Below are positions 62,225-64,000 of a stretch of DNA of 64,000 bases, piece after piece (within the stretch, counting starts at the first letter, position 1; every line of letters starts with the position of its first letter). The position numbers were made by a program, and so were the translations under genes. The notes beneath the pieces were generated by a model. The model saw only the letters and a list, made by a program, of their open reading frames with translations, was not told the DNA's origin and made no database searches. The stretch comes from Embiotoca jacksoni (lineage: Eukaryota > Chordata > Actinopteri > Embiotocidae), in contig JAKOON010000050.1 of the NCBI GenBank assembly GCA_022577435.1, positions 2,368,501 to 2,432,500 of the forward strand, written 5' to 3'.

Positions 62225-62981
62225 AGACATAGAAGAAGCTTTCTTTTTTTCTTTTTTTTTTAAAAGGGCCAAGTAACCCGGAGTTTCTCTGCGTGACTTT
62301 GAAAACCAATTTGTAAGAACAAATTTGATCAATAAATAATTAGCTTTCCACATGTTCTCTAGATAATTCTGATCAGAATAGTTGTATAATGAATACATAT
62401 TTTTAAACCAAGACATGAAATGGAAATTTTACTTGGAGCCCACATAGTTCACAAATGTTTGAGTATCAGAAATGCAGTGAATGTCTTGTCGTGCTTATAG
62501 GCTTCACACACCTCTTTGAATTTAGAGGTATTTTCCAGCAGTCTTAAAATTATAAGTTTCTTGTGACTGATGTTGTTTTTACTATAAAAATAACTCCTAT
62601 AATATTCACTTGATATACCTGTAATACCTCGATCCACTCTCATTAATTTGATATGAAACTTTACTGCTTTAATGACTTAAATTGTATTTTAAACAGCAGT
62701 TATAATTGTATTGATTACAAGAGGATATTTTGGCAATATAATCAATGGCGACCAATGAAATAGTCGTGTTTTCTTCTTTGTTATCCTGCAGGAATTTACC
62801 GTGTTCCTCCAGTGGCTCCGATTGGTTTACTCCCCCCGTGGATCAGTCGGTCGCTGATATCTTCCTCAACGGGAACTGGAGCATGTCTAACCCGTCCCCC
62901 GCCTGTCAGTGCAGCACTCCTAAACGGGCCATCATGTTACCTGACTGTCCGCCCGGAGCCGGAGGTCTCCCCCCACCACAG
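7088..62981 (+). CDS. abca7-like: ABCA1/ABCA4/ABCA7-clade full ABC transporter (partial, 23 exon positions); best guess ABCA7-type
   Basis: Spliced partial gene for an ABCA-type lipid transporter: two halves (TMD1-NBD1, TMD2-NBD2), with a large extracellular domain in each TMD. In this family ATP hydrolysis moves phospholipid, sterol or retinoid-lipid across membranes. The joined exons give about 1,146 residues, roughly half of the family's usual 2,150-2,300. They run from within ECD1 to within ECD2. Key motifs: GHNGAGKTT (Walker A), CPQHNVLFD (Q-loop), LSGGMQRKLS (signature), VILDEPTAGVDP (Walker B), STHHMDEAD (H-loop). All junctions are phase-compatible. Subfamily, judged from memory only: QWHN, SYWCG, GTFATLFQELD and LPDCP resemble ABCA7; ECD1 and NIGKSPEEGD resemble ABCA4; the start of ECD2 resembles ABCA1. 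The NBD1 core (TAGVDP, RRGIWELLLKY, RCCGS) is against a true ABCA4. Exon position 6 exists in two versions. The span includes introns; exons are listed separately. Confidence 0.93.
7228..8009 (+). other. Intron 1
   Basis: GT-AG intron with a pyrimidine-rich 3' end (TTTTTTTGTTTCAG). I see nothing else in it. Confidence 0.85.
8010..8126 (+). CDS. Exon 2: ECD1 segment
   Basis: 39 codons, phase 0 at both ends. Starts ANSTF, carrying an N-glycosylation sequon, and contains a second sequon in QNSTQ. Both blocks resemble the ABCA4-type ECD1 as I remember it. Donor CGG|GTGAGA. Confidence 0.92.
8300..8560. repeat. Decayed teleost interspersed repeat (candidate)
   Basis: The stretch with a GTTAGCTTCGCGTAAAAACTG core, then TCTTTCCAGAGGTAAAAGTCC and TAAAGCTCACTAATTAACA, resembles from memory a repeat very common in percomorph fish introns (core TTAGCTTAGCATAAAGACTGG). 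It is divergent here. The class is not certain and the boundaries are approximate. Confidence 0.6.
9054..9106. repeat. 53-nt near-perfect hairpin
   Basis: Arms 9054-9077 and 9083-9106 match at 22 of 24 positions with a 5-base loop (AAACC). The outer 9 bp and the inner 9-bp GTTGTGTAT block pair perfectly. It could be a short palindromic MITE or a structured RNA. I see no target-site duplication. Confidence 0.75.
10158..10207. mobile_element. Fragment of hairpin MITE family (copy 2)
   Basis: Contains ATATATGGACTGAGAATAAC followed by ATTATTTTGATTGCA. This matches the arm of the element at 10416-10720, where ATGTGGACTGAGGGT and AATTATTTTGATTGCA occur in the same order on the opposite strand. It is a fragment without recognisable ends. 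Confidence 0.55.
10416..10720. mobile_element. Hairpin-type MITE with long inverted arms (unnamed family)
   Basis: Two arms of about 75 bp, 10416-10490 and 10644-10720, are imperfect reverse complements. Both carry AATCAAAA, ATCAAG, then AAAAATAT, a TGGACTGA core and an AT-rich stretch. The 150-bp centre has no coding potential. Related sequence lies at 10158-10207 and 46165-46320, so this is a dispersed family rather than a chance palindrome. I could not identify the superfamily. Confidence 0.7.
11622..11670. repeat. TG/T-rich low-complexity stretch
   Basis: Alternating (TG)n and poly-T blocks. The overlapping Cys/Val-rich reading frames here are artefacts of the repeat. Confidence 0.85.
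12070..12267 (+). CDS. Exon 3: ECD1 segment
   Basis: 66 codons, phase 0 at both ends. Reads ALLANPVFAALLNQRLSG, then a NFLYNGPPED block and a DWRGVYNAA block. These correspond to the ABCA4-type NFLYKGP and DWRDIFN blocks as I remember them. The donor is GGT|GTAAGT, a perfect consensus. Confidence 0.92.
12268..16051 (+). other. Intron 3
   Basis: About 3.8 kb. Contains a mariner relic at 14342-14945; otherwise I see only AT-rich unique-looking sequence. 3' end CTTTGTCGACAG. Confidence 0.8.
14342..14945 (-). mobile_element. Tc1/mariner-type transposon relic, internally deleted
   Basis: On the minus strand, 14574 down to 14539 reads LEWPACSPDLSP. This is the WPACSPDLSP box typical of Tc1/mariner transposases, just ahead of the last catalytic acid. 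The neighbouring + strand sequence (GGCACAAAGTGGTGAGCC, then GTGTGTTGCAGGCATCAAAT at about 14811-14830) matches from memory the 3' region of a widespread fish mariner family. Only parts of the transposase remain, interrupted by stops and deletions. The copy is dead. Boundaries are approximate. Confidence 0.82.
16052..16257 (+). CDS. Exon 4: ECD1 segment near the membrane
   Basis: Starts CLDLNKFEA and contains VKYKIRMDIDEAERTNKVK, one of the most conserved ECD1 blocks of ABCA1/4/7. The sequon NSS lies in QPNSSHPPP. The exon ends after two bases of a Thr codon; donor AC|GTAAGT. Confidence 0.95.
16258..17060 (+). other. Intron 4
   Basis: About 0.8 kb. Largely occupied by a dispersed repeat copy (about 16380-16720). 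The 3' end is pyrimidine-rich and ends AATAAG. Confidence 0.85.
16380..16720. repeat. Dispersed repeat, copy A (shared with 53853-54005)
   Basis: Contains CTTCCGGGTCTGAAAA followed by AGGCC and GAGAGCCACTGACTCCATAG. The same CTTCCGGGTCTGAAAA and GAGGGCCACT order occurs at 53853-54005. The motif set resembles a repeat common in teleost genomes. Its class and exact ends cannot be told from sequence alone. Confidence 0.6.
17061..17237 (+). CDS. Exon 5: end of ECD1, leading into TM2
   Basis: Codes FWSPGARDNSFNDLRYIWGG, then FAYLQDMMDHGIIRV and QQMPYPCYVDDV. The last block is the invariant end of ECD1 just before TM2 in ABCA1/4/7. Ends after the first two bases (GT) of a Val codon; donor GT|GTGAGT. 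Both candidate exons 6 supply the third base of this codon. Confidence 0.95.
18022..18051. repeat. (CA)n microsatellite, about 15 units
   Basis: Uninterrupted dinucleotide run directly after a C-rich run. Confidence 0.95.
21250..22025 (+). mobile_element. Tc1-like transposon relic, inactive
   Basis: The order of fragments (AAATTTATTAAAAATCAAAA, ATATTCAGACTCTTTG, GAGGCACAGATCAGGGAAAG, CACAGTGGCCTC, ACAACCATCTCTCGCAGCAC, ATCAGGCCTTTATGG, AGATTCTCTGGTCTAATGAG) follows the transposase half of a common fish Tc1-like element as I remember it. At 21794-21817 the frame reads ILWSNETE, where active elements have WSDE; the first catalytic Asp is Asn here. Many indels break the frame. It sits wholly in intron 5. 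Ends are approximate and I could not identify terminal inverted repeats. Confidence 0.82.
24657..24879 (+). CDS. Exon 6A: alternative TM2 / coupling helix / TM3 exon
   Basis: 223 nt: one base finishing the Val codon of exon 5, then 74 open codons ending in Lys. Acceptor CTACAACCAG|C; donor AAG|GTCAGT. Starts FVQSVGGMLPMFLVLAFMYT (TM2), then the intracellular EKELRLKEVLRAVG element, then a hydrophobic TM3 ending VMIK. Homologous to exon 6B over its full length without a gap (26 of 74 identical). From memory the EKELRLKE and VQSxGGMLP features look more ABCA4- or ABCA2-like than 6B does. No stop, frameshift or damaged splice site is visible, so I read it as a used alternative exon and not a relic, though transcript evidence is lacking. 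Confidence 0.85.
24880..28973 (+). other. Intron between exons 6A and 6B
   Basis: About 4.1 kb, AT-rich. No exon, recognisable transposon or clear repeat beyond short homopolymers. If exons 6A and 6B are mutually exclusive, sequences that control the choice may lie here. I could not identify them. Confidence 0.7.
28974..29196 (+). CDS. Exon 6B: alternative TM2 / coupling helix / TM3 exon (ABCA1/7-type)
   Basis: 223 nt with the same phases as 6A: one base finishing the Val codon, then 74 codons ending in Lys. Acceptor AAACTCCCAG|G; donor AAG|GTGATT, a weaker donor than that of 6A. Starts FLRSLARSLPLYLTLAWIYS, then the EKEARLKETVRIMG intracellular element and TM3 ending LVLK. This closely follows the canonical ABCA1 and ABCA7 sequence (FLR..SRS.PL..TLAWIYSV, EKEARLKET.RIMG) as I remember it, so it is probably the ancestral or default choice. 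Confidence 0.95.
29197..29887 (+). other. Intron 6
   Basis: About 0.7 kb; T-rich 3' end before TTGACAG. Nothing else seen. Confidence 0.85.
29888..30109 (+). CDS. Exon 7: TM4-TM5 of TMD1
   Basis: 74 codons, phase 0 at both ends. Contains YSDPSVIFVFLL (TM4), FFSKANLAAACGGLIYF and LYLPHLLCYAWRD (TM5 region), all strongly conserved in the clade. AWRD resembles ABCA7 rather than the AWQD of ABCA1 and ABCA4. Donor GTG|GTGAGT. Confidence 0.95.
31286..31309. repeat. (GT)n/(GC)n microsatellite
   Basis: GT repeat passing into GCGCGC. A Z-DNA-prone simple repeat. Confidence 0.9.
31884..32001 (-). mobile_element. tRNA-derived SINE remnant
   Basis: On the minus strand it reads TTGCCGAGTGGTTAAAGCA, an A-box like that of tRNA-Ser/Leu. 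It then reads GGGGACTTCTGTTGCATGTC, followed by CATTCC and CCCCTCATTCCCC. This matches the layout of a common fish tRNA-derived repeat as I remember it. The B-box between them is missing or degenerate, so the copy is a fragment. Confidence 0.65.
34068..34272 (+). CDS. Exon 8: TM5/TM6 end of TMD1
   Basis: Codes SLLSCVAFGYGCESFSKYEE, then QGIGIQWHNIGKSPEEGD, then a hydrophobic TM6 ending in WYIENVFPG. QWHN and CES recall ABCA7, NIG.SP.EGD recalls ABCA4. The family motif SLLSPVAFG has Cys in place of Pro here. Ends after one base of a Gly codon; donor G|GTATTC. Confidence 0.94.
34273..34567 (+). other. Intron 8
   Basis: 295 nt, AT-rich; 3' end AATGTTCTCCCAG. Nothing else seen. Confidence 0.88.
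34568..34684 (+). CDS. Exon 9: cytosolic stretch before NBD1
   Basis: Codes QYGIPQPWYFPFTKSYWCG, the conserved post-TM6 amphipathic block, then a variable Gly/Ser-rich tail. PFxxSYWCG is ABCA7-like as I remember it. Donor AACG|GTAAAC. Confidence 0.93.
34685..35317 (+). other. Intron 9
   Basis: 633 nt, AT-rich with an A-tract near 34912; nothing else seen. The acceptor CTCTGAAG lacks a strong preceding C, but the frame and the conserved residues after it support it. Confidence 0.8.
35318..35489 (+). CDS. Exon 10: start of NBD1, Walker A
   Basis: Codes EYLEKPPPDMRAGVSIRNLV, then the NBD1 start KIYKTGKKLAVDGLSMDFYE and FLGHNGAGKTTT. The last contains the Walker A loop with the ATP-binding Lys. 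Ends after two bases of a Met codon; donor AT|GTGAGC. Confidence 0.96.
35490..36311 (+). other. Intron 10
   Basis: 822 nt. AT-rich with an A-tract near 36274-36290 and a pyrimidine-rich 3' end (TTTTTCTTTTACAG). Nothing else seen. Confidence 0.85.
36312..36443 (+). CDS. Exon 11: NBD1, Q-loop
   Basis: Codes SILTGLFPPTSGTAILNGHD, then IRTDMYSIRKYLGMCPQHNV, then LFDQ. The Gln of CPQHN is the Q-loop residue that contacts Mg2+ and couples the NBD to the TMD. Donor CA|GTGAGT. Confidence 0.96.
36444..37092 (+). other. Intron 11
   Basis: 649 nt, AT-rich; 3' end TTTCCTCCTTTCCAG. Nothing else seen. Confidence 0.88.
37093..37232 (+). CDS. Exon 12: NBD1 helical subdomain
   Basis: Codes LTVEEHIYFYARLKGRSRSE, then the helical subdomain ending in GLPHKRKDLAKNLS. 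The exon break falls inside the signature motif: LS(G) here, GGMQRKLS in exon 13. Donor TCAG|GTTCGT. Confidence 0.95.
37233..37930 (+). other. Intron 12
   Basis: 698 nt. Nothing seen beyond unique-looking sequence; 3' end TGTTCTGTGTTTCAG. Confidence 0.88.
37931..38068 (+). CDS. Exon 13: NBD1 signature motif and Walker B
   Basis: Codes GGMQRKLSVAIAFVGGSKIV (signature), then ILDEPTAGVDPYARRGIWEL and LLKYKQ. DEP holds the catalytic Glu and the Walker B Asp; GVDP is the D-loop. TAGVDPYxRRGIWELLLKY is ABCA1/7-like, not ABCA4-like (TSGVDPYSRRSIW). Donor CAAG|GTAAGG. Confidence 0.96.
40795..40817. repeat. Poly-C tract (23 nt)
   Basis: An uninterrupted C run after a T-rich stretch. Confidence 0.9.
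42152..42231. repeat. 30-bp tandem repeat (minisatellite), 2 full copies plus short units
   Basis: Units 42152-42181 and 42182-42211 differ at only two bases (start GACAGTAG / GACTGTAG, end GTAGGT / GTAGAT). Two truncated 10-bp units (GACTGTAGGT, GACTGTAGCT) follow. The overlapping minus-strand reading frames repeat YSHLQTATQN because of it and are not a gene. Confidence 0.85.
43280..43503 (+). CDS. Exon 14: NBD1 H-loop and C-terminal end
   Basis: Codes GRTIILSTHHMDEADILGDR, with the H-loop His, then IAIISHGKMRCCGSSLFLKK, then FGSGYYLTLVRDGSEK and a basic tail ending KKEQT. The chosen donor ACA|GTAAGC gives phase 0, matching exon 15. A weaker internal donor after 43468 (AAAG|GTATCC) would give phase 1. 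Confidence 0.93.
43504..45861 (+). other. Intron 14
   Basis: About 2.4 kb. AT-rich, with an imperfect inverted repeat at 43931-44045. Nothing else seen. Confidence 0.8.
43931..44045. repeat. Imperfect inverted repeat, possible Tc1-type terminal remnant
   Basis: The left arm (from GAGAAAAATAAGTGCAGCCC) and right arm (AATTTCCATGGGATGTGCTT) share a perfect 12-bp core, CCCATGGAAATT, plus flanking partial pairing. The left end ACATACAGTCTTGAGAAAAA resembles terminal repeats of Tc1-type MITEs. The assignment is tentative. Confidence 0.45.
45862..45937 (+). CDS. Exon 15: acidic/Ser-rich linker after NBD1
   Basis: 76 nt. Codes ETDCPLSSSPDDGIGSQSWS then NSDPS. SSSPDDGIGS parallels the SSSDAGLGSD stretch of the ABCA1 linker as I remember it, which supports the exon. 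Acceptor TTAACAG, donor TCAG|GTACAA. Confidence 0.85.
46165..46320. mobile_element. Hairpin MITE family (copy 3, partial)
   Basis: Starts GCAATCAAAAATCAAG and continues with TTTGTAAGTAAAAA, a TGAACTGAGA core, CAAATTTGCTCTCAG and TTTTGGTCACAGA. The same blocks occur in the element at 10416-10720, some on its opposite strand. It lacks a clear second arm. Confidence 0.6.
47033..47103. ncRNA. 71-nt near-perfect stem-loop, candidate microRNA-like hairpin or mini-MITE
   Basis: Arms 47033-47060 and 47076-47103 pair at 27 of 28 positions around a 15-nt loop. The single mismatch lies at 47045. Arm length, loop size and total length fit an animal pre-microRNA. The near-perfect symmetry also fits a very small palindromic MITE. 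I do not recognise the arms as a known microRNA. It lies in intron 15 and would be transcribed with the host gene. Confidence 0.45.
48432..48634 (+). CDS. Exon 16: regulatory segment after NBD1
   Basis: 67 full codons. Contains GQLVRCHVPEALFLESIGRE, then ITYILPYGGAKDGTFATLFQ, then ADLGLTSYGISDTTLEE. This is the conserved post-NBD1 regulatory fold of ABCA proteins. DGTFATLFQELD is nearest to ABCA7 as I remember it. Donor GAG|GTAAAC, phase 0. Confidence 0.95.
48635..50276 (+). other. Intron 16
   Basis: About 1.6 kb, AT-rich, with A- and T-tracts near 48943-48960 and 49877-49892. Nothing else seen. 3' end TTCATTTTGCAG. Confidence 0.85.
50277..50325 (+). CDS. Exon 17: short linker exon
   Basis: 49 nt. 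Codes IFLKVAEDTGVDAEIP, completing the TLEE-IFLKVAE motif shared by ABCA1, ABCA4 and ABCA7. Donor CCAC|GTAAGA. Confidence 0.93.
50326..51348 (+). other. Intron 17
   Basis: About 1.0 kb, AT-rich; 3' end TATTCCCACAG. Nothing else seen. Confidence 0.85.
51349..51456 (+). CDS. Exon 18: basic, Ser-rich linker exon
   Basis: 108 nt. Codes PAKELVVRDSKRRSRKSKRN followed by SISSIHTKSEPIIGMT. The cluster of Arg/Lys followed by Ser residues suits phosphorylation by basophilic kinases, as is known for ABCA1 linker sites. The 3' boundary uses a GC donor, ACTG|GCAAGT, because no good GT donor lies near and this one keeps the frame. Confidence 0.8.
51457..51657 (+). other. Intron 18, probable GC-AG intron (201 nt)
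   Basis: Starts GCAAGT and ends CATTTAG after a T-rich tract. GC-AG introns are a small but normal class and often have otherwise strong donors. Here positions +3 to +6 are the consensus AAGT. Confidence 0.65.
51658..51690 (+). CDS. Exon 19: 33-nt microexon in the linker
   Basis: Adds ELKEKFTSKVE between exons 18 and 20. The split codons at both ends have the same phase, and its length is a multiple of three, so it can be included or skipped without changing the frame. Acceptor CATTTAG, donor GAAG|GTGGGT. There is no family homology to support it, so this rests on splice sites and phase. Confidence 0.55.
51691..52223 (+). other. Intron 19
   Basis: 533 nt, AT-rich. The 3' acceptor is uncertain (52221-52223 preferred; 52205-52206 is an alternative). 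Nothing else seen. Confidence 0.65.
52224..52363 (+). CDS. Exon 20: linker end, elbow helix before TM7
   Basis: Codes DLQQNASVSGMGSVVITGWR, then RRQFLALFIKRFHHARRSRK and GLIAQ, the conserved elbow helix before TM7 (compare ARRSRKG.FAQ in ABCA1). Using the acceptor CTCCAG|AC joins in phase with exon 19 or exon 18. The upstream acceptor at 52206 would run into TAA with those phases. The 3' donor CAG|GTAATG is clear. The 5' edge is the uncertain part. Confidence 0.82.
53853..54005. repeat. Dispersed repeat, copy B (shared with 16380-16720)
   Basis: ATAGACTGTATATAAACGTG, then CTTCCGGGTCTGAAAA, GAGGCC, and GAGGGCCACTAGGGGTTGGC. The motif order is shared with 16380-16720 and resembles a repeat widespread in teleosts. 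Ends are approximate. Confidence 0.65.
55438..56285. mobile_element. Non-autonomous hAT-type DNA transposon (848-bp MITE)
   Basis: Starts CAGTGTTGGGAAGG and ends TTCCCCAACACTG, inverted termini of about 12 bp. The flanks 55430-55437 (ATTAAATG) and 56286-56293 (ATTACATG) match at 7 of 8 positions, an 8-bp target-site duplication as made by hAT transposases. Subterminal GTAACT/AGTTAC motifs, common in elements of this type, occur at both ends. No transposase remains, so it must have been moved by an enzyme made elsewhere. Confidence 0.85.
56621..56748 (+). CDS. Exon 21: TM7 and start of ECD2
   Basis: Codes VILPAVFVCLSLIFSLIIPP (TM7), then FTEYPSLELQLWMYG, the first ECD2 residues. VILPAVFVC and SLELQ.WMY closely match ABCA1 as I remember it. 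Ends after two bases of a Ser codon; donor AG|GTAACA. Confidence 0.95.
56749..61987 (+). other. Intron 21
   Basis: About 5.2 kb, very AT-rich around 58500-59100. An imperfect duplication of TCGCTCTCCAxxGTGCTGAAAC occurs near 59131-59152 and 59209-59230. No exon or clear transposon is recognised. 3' end ATTATTTACAG. Confidence 0.8.
59131..59230. repeat. Short direct repeat (about 22 bp, two copies)
   Basis: TCGCTCTCCATGGTGCTGAAAC and TCGCTCTCCACAGTGCTGAAAC lie about 78 bp apart and differ at two bases. They may be part of a longer decayed tandem unit. Confidence 0.6.
61988..62086 (+). CDS. Exon 22: ECD2 segment
   Basis: Codes SNDGPENTEVSRVVETLVND then PGFGTRCMNGDPIP. DPGFGTRCM.G.PIP is nearly identical to the ABCA1 block as I remember it. 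The Cys of TRC is one of the conserved ECD2 cysteines. Donor CC|GTAAGC. Confidence 0.94.
62087..62791 (+). other. Intron 22
   Basis: 705 nt. Contains a (TG)16 microsatellite at 62191-62222; 3' end TTATCCTGCAG. Confidence 0.88.
62191..62222. repeat. (TG)16 microsatellite
   Basis: Uninterrupted dinucleotide run. Confidence 0.95.
62792..62981 (+). CDS. Exon 23: ECD2 segment, last exon in the window
   Basis: Codes NLPCSSSGSDWFTPPVDQSV, then LNGNWSMSNPSPACQCSTPK and MLPDCPPGAGGLPPPQ. GNW.M.NPSPACQCS and LP.CPPGAGGLPPPQ are hallmarks of the clade; the CQC and DCP cysteines are kept. Donor CAG|GTCAGA, phase 0. The next expected exon (ILQDLTGRN-type block) is not in the window. Confidence 0.95.
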
Positions 62982-63207
62982 GTCAGACTCCGCAGCTCGT
63001 GGTTTTCAGCGGTGGATCAGCTTGTTTGTGAATTCATGGTTATAAGATCAATCGTGTGCAACATTGAATGTGTCAGCGTACGTCTTGACGTCTCCTGAGC
63101 AAGAAATTGAAACCTGCTCATCCAGGGCTGCTGTTCCAGTGTACATTTCCTGAATGTGTGTCACAGATGGATATACTGCAAGCAGGAGAGTGGAGCGGTC
63201 TAAATGT

Positions 63208-63231
63208 AAAAAAAAAAAAAAAAAAAAAAAA
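63208..63231. repeat. Poly-A tract (24 nt)
   Basis: An uninterrupted A run. Confidence 0.9.
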
Positions 63232-63499
63232 TCATTGACACAACCGTACAATAAAACTGCTTATCGTGGAAGCTTTCGGCTTGCAGTCTGAAAGTCACAG
63301 TCAGCATCATTTTTATTTGAAAACATAAGGTACTTACTAACAAGGAATTTGCATTGCATTGCAAAATGTAAATCAGCCTTTTGTGCTGCCTCCCTTTTGT
63401 GAATTAGCATGCATGCATGAAAGTGGGACCAAAATTGATTCCAGTGAAAGTACACTGAATTGGTTATTGCCAGTGATTCAGCTTCTTCCACATAGCTGC

Positions 63500-63504
<5 letters not shown>

Positions 63505-63533
<29 letters not shown>
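63505..63533. repeat. Poly-T tract (29 nt)
   Basis: An uninterrupted T run. Read on the minus strand it could be a retroposon tail, but no body is visible. Confidence 0.9.
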
Positions 63534-63537
<4 letters not shown>

Positions 63538-64000
63538 ATACCCATAGCGTGTCCTTTATCTTTTTCAGGTGTAGGCCAAATTTCTACCTTTACTGAACCT
63601 CACCTTTTCTGCCACCGTCACAATTCCTGGGAACTTTTCCCGTCCTCCTGAAGTCAATACCAATCCTTTACAGGCCATTACTTTAACTATATACACGGCC
63701 AAATGCAGCTCGAGCAAATGTAGCACGGTCTGACCTGAAGAGGTCCGATCCAGGCTGAGATCGATTGGGAAAGTTAGCGACACCACATCACTGCCTGCCA
63801 GCCTCCGCCTGCCGGCCACCACCTGCCGCCTGAGCCAATCACGACACAGAGAGAGAGCGGCGTCTCATTTGGAGCTAAATGATTTGCACTGCTGTCTCCC
63901 AATGATAATGAGAAATCTAAGCTTGAGAGAGAATAGATGGAGAAGCGGCCGCCACCACTCCAATGTCATCTTATTAGAGATGGCTTTGTCTGTTTACTCA

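Larger units (their letters stand above)
62982..64000 (+). other. Start of intron 23; simple repeats only
   Basis: Contains A24 at 63208-63231 and T29 at 63505-63533. The minus-strand ORF at 63565-63822 and other ORFs here have no recognisable similarity. No further ABCA exon was found. Confidence 0.8.

Overview
The window looks like nuclear DNA of a ray-finned (teleost) fish. It is AT-rich, carries spliced vertebrate-type exons with consensus splice sites, long introns and microsatellites, and holds decayed repeats of kinds common in fish: Tc1/mariner relics, a hAT-type miniature element and a tRNA-derived SINE. There is no sign of bacterial or viral organisation.

One gene can be supported, on the + strand: the middle part of a full-length ABC transporter of the ABCA1/ABCA4/ABCA7 clade (best guess ABCA7-type). 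I place 23 exon positions between 7088 and 62981 (about 3.4 kb of coding sequence, about 1,146 codons, in 56 kb). Every exon junction keeps the reading frame. The first exon lies inside the first extracellular domain and the last inside the second, so the start codon, TM1, the rest of TMD2, NBD2 and the stop codon lie outside. Order: end of ECD1 (exons 1-5, 7088-17237); TM2 to TM6 of TMD1 (exons 6-8, 24657-34272); cytosolic lead-in (exon 9); NBD1 with Walker A, Q-loop, signature, Walker B and H-loop (exons 10-14, 35318-43503); linker and regulatory segment (exons 15-20, 45862-52363); TM7 and the start of ECD2 (exons 21-23, 56621-62981).

The main discovery candidate is at exon position 6. Two homologous exons, 24657-24879 (6A) and 28974-29196 (6B), are both exactly 223 nt, have identical splice phases, both end in a Lys codon, and share 26 of 74 residues. 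Both encode the TM2 / intracellular coupling helix / TM3 unit. Using both, or neither, leads to an early stop codon, so only a one-of-two choice gives protein. This is the signature of mutually exclusive alternative exons, letting one transporter gene make two TMD1 versions. I know of no such pair described for vertebrate ABCA genes, but could not search.

Other points of note are a 33-nt in-frame microexon beside a probable GC-AG intron in the linker, a basic and Ser-rich linker exon, a 71-nt near-perfect hairpin at 47033-47103, a 53-nt hairpin at 9054-9106, a perfect 38-nt hairpin at 2838-2875, a small unnamed hairpin-type MITE family (10.1, 10.4 and 46.2 kb), an 848-bp hAT-type MITE with an 8-bp target duplication, and two dead Tc1/mariner copies. 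The remaining intron sequence shows only simple repeats and nothing gene-like that I could support.
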